From Pseudomonas putida (GTDB taxonomy: Bacteria > Pseudomonadota > Gammaproteobacteria > Pseudomonadales > Pseudomonadaceae): DNA of 64,000 nucleotides. Of this stretch, positions 37,501 through 45,235 are shown piece after piece. The stretch's first letter is position 1; each line of letters begins with the position of its first letter. Both the position numbers and the translations under genes were made by a program. A model generated the notes under the pieces. The model saw only the letters and a list, made by a program, of their open reading frames with translations. It was not told the DNA's origin and ran no database searches. The stretch is from contig NZ_MNAH01000008.1 in assembly GCF_001976065.1 (NCBI RefSeq), positions 256,844 to 320,843 of the forward strand. The letters are read 5' to 3'.

Positions 37501-40108
37501 GAGAACCTTTGTTTGTTTCGCGCTTTTTGTCGTGCCCTGGATGACACATGTGAAGGCTTGCCGAGATCTGCAGCGCCGCGCCTTCGAAGCTGCGAACCGC
37601 GTCGGTGATCTCCAATATGCAACCTACACGCGCAACGACCTGAACTCGAACCTTATTTTCTCCGGAGAGTCGCTCTGCGAGGCACTGAGCGAAGCTGAAG
37701 AGGGCCTCGCGTTCGCAGAGAAATCGCGGTTCGGTCTTGCCGTTGACATCATCTCAACGCAAGTTGCGCTGATGCGGACGCTTCGAGGGTTCACCCCCCT
37801 ATTCGGTTGCCTTGATGACAGCCAGTTTGATGAATGTCGGATCGAGCGTCGCTTTTCGGAAAATCCGGACCTTGCGATTGCCGCGTGCTGGTACTGGATC
37901 CGGAAATTGCAGGCGCGCTGCATCGCCGGCGACCATTCGACCGCTTTAGCCGCCGCAGCCAGAGCGCAAGGGCTGCTCTGGACCACGGCCTCGTTTTTCG
38001 AGGAAGCCGAATATCACTTCTACAGCGCGCTGTCCCACGCCGCCAGTTGCGATGGTGTGTCAGCCCACGAACGGCAACAGCACCTGGCAGCCCTGGCGAC
38101 GCATCACGGCCAACAGAAGGTCTGGGCGCAGCATTGCCCCGAGAATTTCGAGCACCGCGCTGCGCTGGTGGGCGCGGAAATTGCCCGGATCGAAGGTCGC
38201 GACCTTGATGCAATGCACCTTTACCAACTGGCCATCCGCTCGGCGCGCACCAACGGCTTTGTGCACATCGAGGCGCTTGCTTATGAGCGCGCTGCACAAT
38301 TTTATGCGGTGCGAGAATTTGAGGTCATCGCCGAGACATATTTGCAAAACGCCAGGCATTGCTACCTGCGTTGGCGAGCCGACGGAAAGGTTCGGCAACT
38401 TGAGCAGATGTATCCGCACCTTAGAACGGAAGAGCTCGCGTCTGGCCCGACGAGTACAATTGCGACGCAGGTCGAACACCTAGATCTCGCAACTGTGATC
38501 AAGGTGTCGCAGGCGGTCTCGGGTGACATCGTTCTCGAAAAGCTGATCGAGATGGTGATGCGTACGGCGCTTGAACAGGCAGGCGCCGAACGAGGCGTGT
38601 TGATACTCCCAAGCGGTGGCGAACAACGGATATTCGCCGAGGCGACAACCAGCGGTGAAACGGTCGTCGTGCATCTACACGACGATCCCGTGACTGCTGC
38701 GGTGCTGCCGGAGTCTGTCCTCTATTACGTCCTGCATACCCGGGAGAGCGTCATCCTCGACGATGCCGCGGCTGATTCTTTGTATGCTGCAGATCCTTAC
38801 GTTGCGCAGCATCGTGCTCGTTCCATTCTCTGCTTGCCATTGATGAATCAGGCAAAGCTCACCGGCGCGCTTTACCTCGAAAACAACCTCACCACCCACG
38901 CGTTCACTCCCGCACGCATCGCTGTACTACGGCTGGTGGCCTCGCAGGCCTCGATTGCACTGGAGAATGCCCATCTGTACCGCGACCTTGTGGAACGCGA
39001 GGCGAATATCCGGCGCCTCGTCGACGCCAACATCATTGGGATCTTTATCTGGAATATCGAGGGTGACATTCTCGAGACCAATGACTCCTTTCTTCGAATG
39101 GTGGGATACACGCGTGAAGATTTCGATGTAGGTTGCATACGCTGGAGGGACCTAACTCCAGCGGAATGGCGCGAGGGCGACGAGCGAGCGCTACAAGAGA
39201 TCGGGGAGACCGGACGCGCGCAGCCCTTCGAGAAAGAGTTTGTCAAAAAAGATGGCAGCCACGTGCCAGTCTTGGTCGGTGCGGCGACGTTCGAAGCACG
39301 TCGGAAAGAAGGTGTTGCTTTCGTGCTCGATCTAACCGAGCGCAAGCAAGCGGAGAAAAATGTCCGGGAAAGCGAGCAACGCTATCGCGAGGTACAGACA
39401 GAGTTAGCCCATGCGAACCGTATTGCCACGATGGGGCAGCTCGGGGCCTCGATTGCTCACGAAGTCAAGCAACCTATTGCCGCGACGGTAACCAACGCCC
39501 AGGCAGCGCTGCGGTGGCTGAACGCCGAGCCGCCAGACCTGGAAGAGGTTCGGCAGTCGCTCAGCCGCATCGTCAACGATGGCAATCGAGCGGCCGAGGT
39601 GCTCGGCCGCATTCGTGAACTGGTCAAGAAATCGCCGCCAGTGAAAGAGCCGTTGGATATCAACAAGGCCATCCGCGAGGTGATAGAGCTTACCCGTGGC
39701 GAAACAGGGAAGCAGGGTGTCTCGGTACAGGTCCATTTTGCGGATCGTTTACCGCTTGTTGAAGGAGATCGTGTCCAGCTGCAACAAGTCCTCCTGAACT
39801 TGCTCATCAACGCGACGGAGGCTATGGACGGTGTCATCGACGGTGTGCGGAAGTTGCAAATCAGTACGGAGAATGCTGACTCCGGCTTCGTGCTGGTGGC
39901 GGTGAGTGATTCGGGGCCAGGTTTTGCTCCACATAGTGCCGATAACATTTTCGGCCCCTTTTACACGACCAAGTCCACCGGCCTAGGGATGGGACTGTCC
40001 ATCTGCCGTTCGATTATCGAAGCACACGGCGGTCGATTGTGGGCGAACGAGAACGTGCCACGTGGCGCGATATTTCAATTCACGGTACCCGCCCATCTAG
40101 CCGTTTAA
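34562..40108 (+). CDS. trifunctional Ser/Thr kinase-like / AAA ATPase / GAF-PAS sensor histidine kinase
   Basis: 1848 residues. Order: serine/threonine-kinase-like domain (about 15-290; catalytic loop HKDLKPAHILV, but the DFG triad reads GFG in ITGFGIA, so phosphotransfer is doubtful); AAA-type ATPase (Walker A GYSGIGKTS near 340, Walker B LALFLDDLQW near 467); a long helical repeat region (about 650-1290); GAF domain (about 1310-1470); PAS domain (about 1480-1600); HisKA with phospho-histidine in SIAHEVKQPI near 1632; HATPase with NLLINATEAMD, DSGPGF and GLGMGL (about 1740-1845). There is no receiver domain, so a separate response regulator is needed; the FixJ-type proteins at 12750 and 15745 are candidates. 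GTG 34562 or ATG 34601 may be the start. Confidence 0.92.
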   Translation: MCTRLTLHQVSAPMVNNLSLQILWEDGERAFCRGRHPGNGGADSILIVRPATDFPTSASLDRLDHEYRLKDELDSAWAVRPLELLHEGGQTLLMLEDPGGEPLELMLSAPMEVDRVLSFAVGIAAALGQLHQRGLVHKDLKPAHILVNCKDGRPRITGFGIASQLPREHQAPESPETIAGTFAYMAPEQTGRMNRSIDSRSDLYSLGVVLYQMLTSALPFSAVDPMEWVHCHIARKPVPPCERLAQIPAPLSHIVMKLLAKTAEERYQTAGGVEQDLQRCLTSWQCDRRIDEFALGEHDIPDRLVIPERLYGREREVDTLLATFDRVVTNGSPELVLVSGYSGIGKTSVVNELHKVLVPPRGLFASGKFDQYKRDIPYSTLVQAFQSLVRPLLGKRDTELASWRVALQKALEPNARLMTDLIPELKLIMGDQSAVPELEPQQAQSRFQLVLRRFIGVFARREHPLALFLDDLQWLDTATLDLLEDLLTRSDLKHLMVIGAYRDNEVNRAHPLMRKLQAIKDAGGKVEEIALARLARDHLGQLIADAVCCETARIQPLAELVHEKTAGNPFFVIQFLYSLAEEGMFHFDHDNMGWSWDLDRIRAKGYTDNVVDLMVSKLSRLRVETQLALQQFACLGNIAETTILSTVLATSQQQVHKVLWEAVRQELVERQEGAYKFVHDRIQEAAYSLIPHAMRAEVHLRIGRLLVAQTPIEKREEAIFEIVNQLNRGAALITQQEERNQLAELNLIAGKRAKGSTAYASALTYLNFGMALLEPDSWDLQHEIIFALELNRAECEFLTGELSVADERLAALSNHATTSVEQAVIACLHMDVCLVLDQSSRAISVGLDCLRHFGIHWTPHPEDTEVRGEYERIWSALGNRTIEALIDLPLMEDPASLATVDVLMKLWTPALYTDENLASLTICKAVSLSLERGNCDASCFAYAILIRIAGPHFGDYKAGFRFGQLGYDLVEQRGLKRLEARTFVCFALFVVPWMTHVKACRDLQRRAFEAANRVGDLQYATYTRNDLNSNLIFSGESLCEALSEAEEGLAFAEKSRFGLAVDIISTQVALMRTLRGFTPLFGCLDDSQFDECRIERRFSENPDLAIAACWYWIRKLQARCIAGDHSTALAAAARAQGLLWTTASFFEEAEYHFYSALSHAASCDGVSAHERQQHLAALATHHGQQKVWAQHCPENFEHRAALVGAEIARIEGRDLDAMHLYQLAIRSARTNGFVHIEALAYERAAQFYAVREFEVIAETYLQNARHCYLRWRADGKVRQLEQMYPHLRTEELASGPTSTIATQVEHLDLATVIKVSQAVSGDIVLEKLIEMVMRTALEQAGAERGVLILPSGGEQRIFAEATTSGETVVVHLHDDPVTAAVLPESVLYYVLHTRESVILDDAAADSLYAADPYVAQHRARSILCLPLMNQAKLTGALYLENNLTTHAFTPARIAVLRLVASQASIALENAHLYRDLVEREANIRRLVDANIIGIFIWNIEGDILETNDSFLRMVGYTREDFDVGCIRWRDLTPAEWREGDERALQEIGETGRAQPFEKEFVKKDGSHVPVLVGAATFEARRKEGVAFVLDLTERKQAEKNVRESEQRYREVQTELAHANRIATMGQLGASIAHEVKQPIAATVTNAQAALRWLNAEPPDLEEVRQSLSRIVNDGNRAAEVLGRIRELVKKSPPVKEPLDINKAIREVIELTRGETGKQGVSVQVHFADRLPLVEGDRVQLQQVLLNLLINATEAMDGVIDGVRKLQISTENADSGFVLVAVSDSGPGFAPHSADNIFGPFYTTKSTGLGMGLSICRSIIEAHGGRLWANENVPRGAIFQFTVPAHLAV

Positions 40109-40768
40109 TTGTGATACGCAGCGCGAGGACCTTGCGATACAGTTCGCTGTCCCGAAACGGTCGTGTCCATTCTTGGTAAACGTCGCGTGATTGGGGACTT
40201 CACCATCAAGGCTCCGCCTGCATTGCTCAAGTCGTGAAGCTAGGCATGCCTACATGCACTTCCAGGCTGTGCCAATCGGGAGTTTAAAAGATCTACACGC
40301 TTTCCATTGTGCTACTGAGCATCGCCAAAGAATTCCAATCTAAGTGAAAAGTCATGCCCGAGTGAGAGAGGTGTTGAGTGTATGTCCACGCTTGCCAAGG
40401 GATGTTGTGCATTCTGATCAATAATTTATCGGTTCCGATCGTGAGCGCGAGCAACGCGCATCTTAGCTATCTGGGATGACTGAGTGGAAGAAGTACTCTT
40501 GGGTTTTTCTGTGATCGCTTGTTATAGATCTACCTATGGTCGCGGATCATTACTGGGTGAGGTCGTAGGCGCAGAGCTACGCAGTCCTCATTGCCTTAAT
40601 CCATTTAATTCGACCAGCTTGGCCTGACCTCAGTTCTGTCAGCAAACCACATCCTAAGTAGTCAGTGCCAAGTTAATAAATAGTTCCGAAATAGTGGGGC
40701 GGCATTTCCCGATGTGAGAGCTAAATGCGTAATAGCTACCAGTCTGTGGGGCTCTTCATTTTAATATC
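40109..40768. other. 660-bp intergenic region
   Basis: No gene, repeat or clear terminator recognised after the giant kinase gene. Confidence 0.45.
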
Positions 40769-40981
40769 TAATGACTTCATTTTATTTTCTAATGACCACT
40801 GAAGGCATGGTAGGCGGAAATTGCAATAAGCTGTGTAAACCAAAAGTTTATAGTGGCATCTATGGAAACTTTCAGGAGTATCGAATGCTTTGTACACAGT
40901 GCCGGGGTCAGTAGCTTCGCGAAGGCAGCTTGACGCATAAGTGGTACCAGCCGCTGGGCCAAGATCGCTAAGCTGGCGGTG
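40769..40981 (+). pseudogene. 5' part of a LysR regulator, cut by an IS21-type end (copy 2)
   Basis: 40769-40896 matches 7360-7488. The ATG at 40862 begins METFRSIECFVHSAGVSSFA then KAA, an in-frame TGA, and RISGTSRWAKIAKLA, which is a LysR helix-turn-helix domain with one nonsense codon. The frame is then interrupted at about 40981 by tandem repeats of the IS21-type end. Gene broken by insertion and decayed. Confidence 0.65.
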
Positions 40982-41104
40982 TGTGCGTAATTGCACCTCA
41001 CTTGACCACCCGTTTGCACAGCCACTGCCCACCCGTTTGCATTCGACTTGACCAGTCGTTTGCATTCCCACTGACCACTTGTTTGCATTCGAGCTGACCA
41101 GCGA
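40982..41104. repeat. IS21-type left end: five 23-bp tandem repeats
   Basis: Five units with TTTGCA-like cores starting at 40990, 41013, 41036, 41059 and 41082, each exactly 23 bp apart; each reads roughly TTTGCATTCGACTTGACCA plus a few bases. The outer edge starts TGTGCGTAATTGCA. Inverted versions of the same motif lie at 50336-50392 and 62268-62335, the latter just after istAB. Multiple subterminal repeats are characteristic of IS21-family ends, where the transposase binds. Confidence 0.7.
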
Positions 41105-41555
41105 TAGATGACGTATCACCTCAACCAAAAAAGCATGGCGATCTCTACTGCGCCGCATTGTGTGCCTGAAAAATGACGAGCCTGAGCGCTTGCCGAAGGG
41201 CGCCCGAGTCAGTCAGGCCAAGGAGGTGGGGGGCGATCCATCAGAGTTAAAATATCTCTTCCCCACTCTCATCGCTGAAACTCAGAAGTATGTAGCAGCC
41301 CATCTTGATGTTGACCGGAATCCGCTCATCAGGTCAGGGTTACAGCTCGTAAAAAGAACCGCGGCCTCCGGGAACGAATGGGAGCGGTTGTGCAGCAACG
41401 CGATACCTTGCCAGCCTACTGCCAGAATCATGTTGCCGAATTGGAGCGGGCGCTTTCGAGCCCCAACGTTGTGCTACTTGGACAGGCGAAGAAAAATCAG
41501 TAGTGAGCGGTCAACTGCATGCGTCTTGATTCACCGCGATAGATCAGAACCGTAT
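41105..41555. other. unassigned stretch
   Basis: An open frame at 41160-41576 on the plus strand has no ribosome site and no recognisable sequence. I do not call it a gene. Confidence 0.35.
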
Positions 41556-41840
41556 TTATCGCCAGACAGTTTTTAGCCCAGTTCTTAGCGTTGATACAAA
41601 GGTCTCCAGTGAAGGATCTTTCTCAGCATCTTGCTTATGCCTGCCGATGAAAATCCACTCATCTTCTGCCCAAAAAATTCGAATTGTTTTGGGTGATTTG
41701 CAGTCGAATACAACTTGATAAATTCTCGTTTCTCGCTGCTGGACGACGACGCATTGCTCATGGCAAACCAACAGTCGTTGCCCAGGCTCTAGGGTCGGAG
41801 CATTGAGCGGGAGGCGCTTCTCACTTTCTGTTTTCCGCAT
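41556..41840 (-). CDS. hypothetical protein
   Basis: 94 residues beginning MRKTESEKRLPLNAPTLEPG, with a beta-rich middle (RLLVCHEQCVVVQQ, YQVVFDCKSPKTIRIFWAED). No family recognised, no signal peptide or membrane segment. An AAGGACG lies about 15 bases before the ATG, rather far. Composition is plausible for coding. It may be a small accessory gene at the left end of the island. Confidence 0.4.
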   Translation of the reverse strand: MRKTESEKRLPLNAPTLEPGQRLLVCHEQCVVVQQRETRIYQVVFDCKSPKTIRIFWAEDEWIFIGRHKQDAEKDPSLETFVSTLRTGLKTVWR

Positions 41841-42352
41841 GATGAATGTCGTCGTCCTTAAAATTCAGAAACCGTACGCGTTGAATCAAAAGCATGGAGG
41901 GTCCGCTACTGCGGGGGACTCATCTGCTGCCTTTGCACATGACGCCATATGTGTTCTTTAACGTGGCAATCATCACGATCCAATAAGCCATTTCGGAGGC
42001 TGTACAGACAATAAGGCCTATAATTGATAGCTCGCTACTTATTATCAGTACCCCTTGGTCGTCTCTAACTGGCCGGCAAATCCTGTTATCGCCGGAAACC
42101 GACCGCATGGTCGCACACCTTCAAAGCGACGGCATTGGATGGACCTACCCGGGCCTACCGGCTCAGGCGCTTCGACAGTCCTGCGCATGACTAGCCTCCA
42201 AGGGGTCATATGTGCATAATATTATCATCCAGTGATAATGGAAAGGCAATCTACTCGCCCTTGCTTCAGGCACGGGCGAGGTCTATTGATCGATTGCCGG
42301 GAGGCAAATTCATGCATGAGAACAGCAATACTGTGAGCGCTTGGAGACCCGT
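41841..42352. other. intergenic region upstream of small-gene cassette A
   Basis: About 510 bp with no gene recognised. Holds the palindromic operator at 42220-42238. Confidence 0.45.
42220..42238. promoter_or_regulatory. 19-bp palindromic operator A (7-5-7)
   Basis: ATTATCA (42220-42226), five bases, TGATAAT (42232-42238): a perfect inverted repeat, 115 bp before cassette A. It shares its design with five other sites in this window, at 45156, 48673, 52400, 54389 and 55762. Confidence 0.65.
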
Positions 42353-42583
42353 ATGAAACGTGAGGACGTAAAAACCAAACACGCTGAAGGCATTCAGTTT
42401 GATACCCATTTGATTGCCAACCCGGCTAACACCCAGGAGTGGATCGTCTTTTTTAAAAAGGATGCAGGAAGAAGCTTCTTCCTGGTCAATGACAACGAAG
42501 AAATCGAACCCTTTCGGTACCTTGATGATTTGATTCATGAGCTGCGAGAAATCGGTATCAAGGTTGCTGAAATTCATTTTTGA
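42353..42583 (+). CDS. unknown small protein, cassette A gene 1
   Basis: 76 residues starting MKREDVKTKHAEGIQFDTHL, GGAG seven bases upstream. Soluble, charged, no family recognised. It is a clear homologue of the protein at 52080-52310: they share KREvKTKH, QEWI/HEWI, FKKDAGRS, LVNDNEEIE and a HELRE-GIK-AE-HF tail. Followed after 23 bp by a second small gene that is also paired in the other copy, so the two probably work together. Confidence 0.75.
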   Translation: MKREDVKTKHAEGIQFDTHLIANPANTQEWIVFFKKDAGRSFFLVNDNEEIEPFRYLDDLIHELREIGIKVAEIHF

Positions 42584-42606
42584 ATTCTTTTCCTTGGAGT
42601 GTCGTC

Positions 42607-42801
42607 ATGTCAGTCAGAATCGAGTATCTGTCTAGTCAGAGTGAAGAACTATGGTCCGTGTGTATTGGAACCAGGCGCATTCAATTCCGCAATGAGCAGG
42701 GTGCAAGAAATTACGCAGCAAAGCTAAAAGAGCGTATAGAAGCTCCGCACTCATACCCTTGTGCATTGCCGTCCACCTACACACGCGGCTGCAGCAAGTA
42801 A
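42607..42801 (+). CDS. unknown small protein, cassette A gene 2
   Basis: 64 residues from the ATG at 42607 (GGAG upstream): MSVRIEYLSSQSEELWSVCI, then IQFRNEQGARNYAAKLKERI. Homologous to 51867-52055, with shared LWSVC-G, IQFRNEQGA and AKLKERI/ATLKERI blocks. Probably a small alpha/beta protein. Function unknown. Partner of the preceding gene. Confidence 0.72.
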   Translation: MSVRIEYLSSQSEELWSVCIGTRRIQFRNEQGARNYAAKLKERIEAPHSYPCALPSTYTRGCSK

Positions 42802-42820
42802 TAATGCTTAATGGCCTTCT

Positions 42821-42832
42821 GTTAACGTTAAC
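42821..42832. promoter_or_regulatory. GTTAACGTTAAC palindrome before map
   Basis: A perfect 12-bp palindrome, part of a run of TTAACG repeats, between cassette A and the map-like gene. It may be an operator, with half-sites resembling the TGTTAA of site B. Confidence 0.35.
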
Positions 42833-42979
42833 GTTACCGTGAAAAAAATTTTCTTCCGTAGAGTGCTGTGGAACTTAGTAAGTCGAATTAATTTTTATGC
42901 TGCGCTCCTGCAATTGCATAGCATCTGGCGAATGAGCACCCGGCCAACCAATGTTCATAATGAGGGTAAAAGTACCACT

Positions 42980-43747
42980 ATGAAGCCTGCACTAATTTCT
43001 ATGTCACGAACTGCGGGAAAGTTGGCTGCGGAGGTTCTGAGCATGATTGCGCCTTACGTCAAGCCCGGAGTTTCGACCAATGAGCTTGATAAACTCTGTC
43101 ATGACTACATTGTCAACGTACAGAAGGCCACTCCAGCCAATATCGGTTATCACGGGTTCCCCAAAACCTTGTGCACCTCCATCAATCATGTTGTTTGCCA
43201 TGGAATCCCGTCAGATAAAGAACTCTCGGATGGCGATATCCTCAATATTGATGTTGCGGTGCTCAAGGATGGTTGGTTCGGTGATACAAGCCGGATGTAT
43301 TTTGTCGGCGAGCCAAGCGTAGAGGCTCGTCGGCTGGTGGACACGACCTATGAGGCGATGTGTGCCGGCATTCATGCAGTAGGCCCTGGTGCCACGCTCG
43401 GTGATGTCGGTCACGCCATTCAAACCGTGGCGCACCGTGAAGGGTATAGCGTAGTGCGTGACTACTGTGGACATGGCATTGGCATGGTTTACCACGATGA
43501 GCCACAGGTCCGTCATTATGGCAACCCGGGTGAAGGTATGAGACTGAAACCGGGCATGATCTTCACAATCGAGCCAATGCTCAATGCTGGAAAGCACGGT
43601 GTAAGAACGCTGGGGGATGGCTGGACCGTGATCACCAAGGATCTTTCGCTCTCGGCCCAGTGGGAGCATATGGTCTTGGTCACCCGCGATGGCTTTGAGG
43701 TGTTGACTGCGTGGCCGGATCAGCCCGTGGAGTATAAGAAGATTTAA
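42980..43747 (+). CDS. map: type I methionine aminopeptidase (additional copy)
   Basis: 255 residues from the ATG at 42980 (GAGGG upstream; the frame is open for 47 codons before it without family match). Removes N-terminal methionine from nascent proteins. The five metal ligands are visible: aspartates in NIDVAVLKDGWFGDTSRMY, histidine in CGHGIGMVYHDEP, glutamate in FTIEPM, and glutamate in AQWEHMVLV. The essential map gene of pseudomonads normally sits by rpsB/tsf; this one, among transport and malic-enzyme genes, is therefore probably an extra copy. Confidence 0.9.
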   Translation: MKPALISMSRTAGKLAAEVLSMIAPYVKPGVSTNELDKLCHDYIVNVQKATPANIGYHGFPKTLCTSINHVVCHGIPSDKELSDGDILNIDVAVLKDGWFGDTSRMYFVGEPSVEARRLVDTTYEAMCAGIHAVGPGATLGDVGHAIQTVAHREGYSVVRDYCGHGIGMVYHDEPQVRHYGNPGEGMRLKPGMIFTIEPMLNAGKHGVRTLGDGWTVITKDLSLSAQWEHMVLVTRDGFEVLTAWPDQPVEYKKI

Positions 43748-43796
43748 TCCAGCAGACTGTCCTACTGGTAGGTCAGAGTGGGGCACACGTAGAAAA

Positions 43797-43821
43797 TCGC
43801 CAGCTCGTACTGAGCTGGCGA
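43797..43821. terminator. hairpin between convergent map and isocitrate dehydrogenase genes
   Basis: TCGCCAGCTC (43797-43806), loop GTACT, GAGCTGGCGA (43812-43821): a perfect 10-bp stem between two convergent genes, without a strong T-run. Confidence 0.5.
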
Positions 43822-43854
43822 CTCGGACGGAGCGCTTGTTTGTTGATTCTCTAT

Positions 43855-44868
43855 TTAGTCACGCAAGTAGGCCACCAAGGCGTCAGCGAAGGACTCAGTT
43901 GTACCGGTCCCTCCCATATCGGGTGTCACTTGATCACAGGAGCTTTTCAGAACAACGCGGATAGCTGTACGAATGCGTGTCCCCTTTTCCACCATGCCCA
44001 GGTAATCAAGCATGTCTGCGGCAGCCAGTAACAATGCACATGGGTTCGCGATGTTCTTGCCGGCGATGTCCGGTGCCGAGCCGTGGACCGCTTCGAAGAT
44101 GGCCGCATCGGCGCCGATGTTGGACCCCGGCGCCAAGCCCAATCCGCCTACCAGGCCTGCGCACAAGTCTGAGAGGATGTCGCCAAACAGGTTGGTGGTG
44201 ACGATGACATCAAATTGATGGGGATTCATCACCAGCTGCATACAGGCGTTATCGACGATCATCTCGTGGAATTCGATTTCCGGATAGTTCGCAGCGACCT
44301 CACGCGCCACCTCAAGGAACAACCCGGAGCAAGACTTGATGATGTTGGCCTTGTGCACCGCGGTCACTTTCTTACGGCCTTTGCTACGAGCCAGCTCGAA
44401 CGCATACCGCACGATGCGTTCGGAGGCCGTGCGTGTTACACGAATGCTCGCCAGAGCGACTTCGCCGTCCTCCGAAATACTTTGTCCTTCTGGTAGGTAC
44501 GCCCCTTCGGTATTTTCACGCACCGTGATGATATCGATATCTTCGAAGCGCGCACGGGTCCCTGGGAAACTGATCGCTGGTCGGACATTGGCATAGAGAT
44601 CGAAGTGGCGGCGAAGGTGGACGTTGATCGATGAGAAGCCGCGGCCAATCGGCGTTGTCAGAGGGCCTTTGAGTGCGACACCATGTTTGGCGATCGTCTC
44701 TATGGACGCGGGCGGCATCAGTTGCCCATGCTGCTGCAAGGCCTCCAAGCCAGCCTCAACGAAGTCGTACTGAAGATTGCAGTCAAGGGCATCGAGTACG
44801 CGTAGCGTCGCTTGCATGATCTCAGGGCCGATGCCGTCACCCTTGATGATTGCGATAGTTTTGCTCAT
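43855..44868 (-). CDS. NAD-type isocitrate dehydrogenase family protein
   Basis: 337 residues of the isocitrate/isopropylmalate dehydrogenase family. Substrate-loop residues SSINVHLRRHFDLYANVRP and RENTEGAY favour isocitrate over isopropylmalate. Metal and catalytic elements are KANIIKSCSGLF, DNACMQLV, and TTNLFGDILSDLCAGLVGGLG; the coenzyme region is FEAVHGSAPDIAGKNIANPC. Oxidatively decarboxylates isocitrate to 2-oxoglutarate, probably with NAD+. Its ribosome site AAGGAAGAG lies immediately after the stop of a decayed ribbon-helix-helix gene, so the two formed an operon. Confidence 0.85.
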   Translation of the reverse strand: MSKTIAIIKGDGIGPEIMQATLRVLDALDCNLQYDFVEAGLEALQQHGQLMPPASIETIAKHGVALKGPLTTPIGRGFSSINVHLRRHFDLYANVRPAISFPGTRARFEDIDIITVRENTEGAYLPEGQSISEDGEVALASIRVTRTASERIVRYAFELARSKGRKKVTAVHKANIIKSCSGLFLEVAREVAANYPEIEFHEMIVDNACMQLVMNPHQFDVIVTTNLFGDILSDLCAGLVGGLGLAPGSNIGADAAIFEAVHGSAPDIAGKNIANPCALLLAAADMLDYLGMVEKGTRIRTAIRVVLKSSCDQVTPDMGGTGTTESFADALVAYLRD

Positions 44869-44878
44869 GGTCTCTTCC

Positions 44879-45139
44879 TTAACAGCGCTTTGTCAGCCGC
44901 TGTATTAATTGGGTCATTGAGACTGGTGTCACGAGTCTGCTGATTGGCATTGACTGTCTGGCGGCTTTCACCGCGCCAGTGTGCTGTGTTTCATCCTCCG
45001 CGCCGTGACTGCGCAGGTCATCGCGGATCAATAGACGGGCGACCTGAGTGGGTGTCAGTTCTCGCGCCGCACAAAACTACTCAAGGATGCAGCTGTAACG
45101 GGCGAGTTACCGGATCAAGGATGCTGTCATTTGCTCCAT
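44879..45139 (-). pseudogene. decayed ribbon-helix-helix regulator upstream of isocitrate dehydrogenase gene
   Basis: One frame from the ATG at 45139 to the TAA at 44879 reads MEQMTASLIR, stop, LARYSCILE, stop, FCAARELTPTQVARLLIRDD, LRSHG. The second half aligns with the intact protein at 54176-54361 (ASQDLTPSQVVRQLIRDYLETHG). Two in-frame stops destroy it. An operator-like palindrome lies 17 bp before the ATG, as expected for an autoregulated small repressor heading the operon. Confidence 0.7.
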
Positions 45140-45155
45140 CGAAGATGCGCACAAC

Positions 45156-45174
45156 ATTAACATATAATGTTAAT
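45156..45174. promoter_or_regulatory. 19-bp palindromic operator B (7-5-7)
   Basis: ATTAACA (45156-45162), five bases, TGTTAAT (45168-45174), a perfect inverted repeat just upstream of the decayed regulator and the isocitrate dehydrogenase gene. Confidence 0.65.
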
Positions 45175-45235
45175 CGCATGTGCTGACAAGGAGGGTTTTC
45201 ATCCTGAGACGGTAAGGTGTTTGAATGTCTGTGCG

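Noticed and set aside
40982..41104. CRISPR-like regular repeats
   Set aside because: The 23-bp units are tandem without spacers, there are no cas genes, and inverted versions lie near istAB. They fit IS21 ends.
41160..41576. 138-codon plus-strand frame
   Set aside because: No ribosome site, no recognisable motif and an unnatural C-terminal composition; it overlaps a better minus-strand frame.
42034..42045. Extra ATTATCA half-site near 42036
   Set aside because: No partner half-site at the 5-bp spacing, so it does not meet the operator pattern.
42839..42979. 47-codon N-terminal extension of the methionine aminopeptidase
   Set aside because: It does not match the family, and it begins inside a run of TTAACG repeats; the ATG at 42980 fits the usual start.
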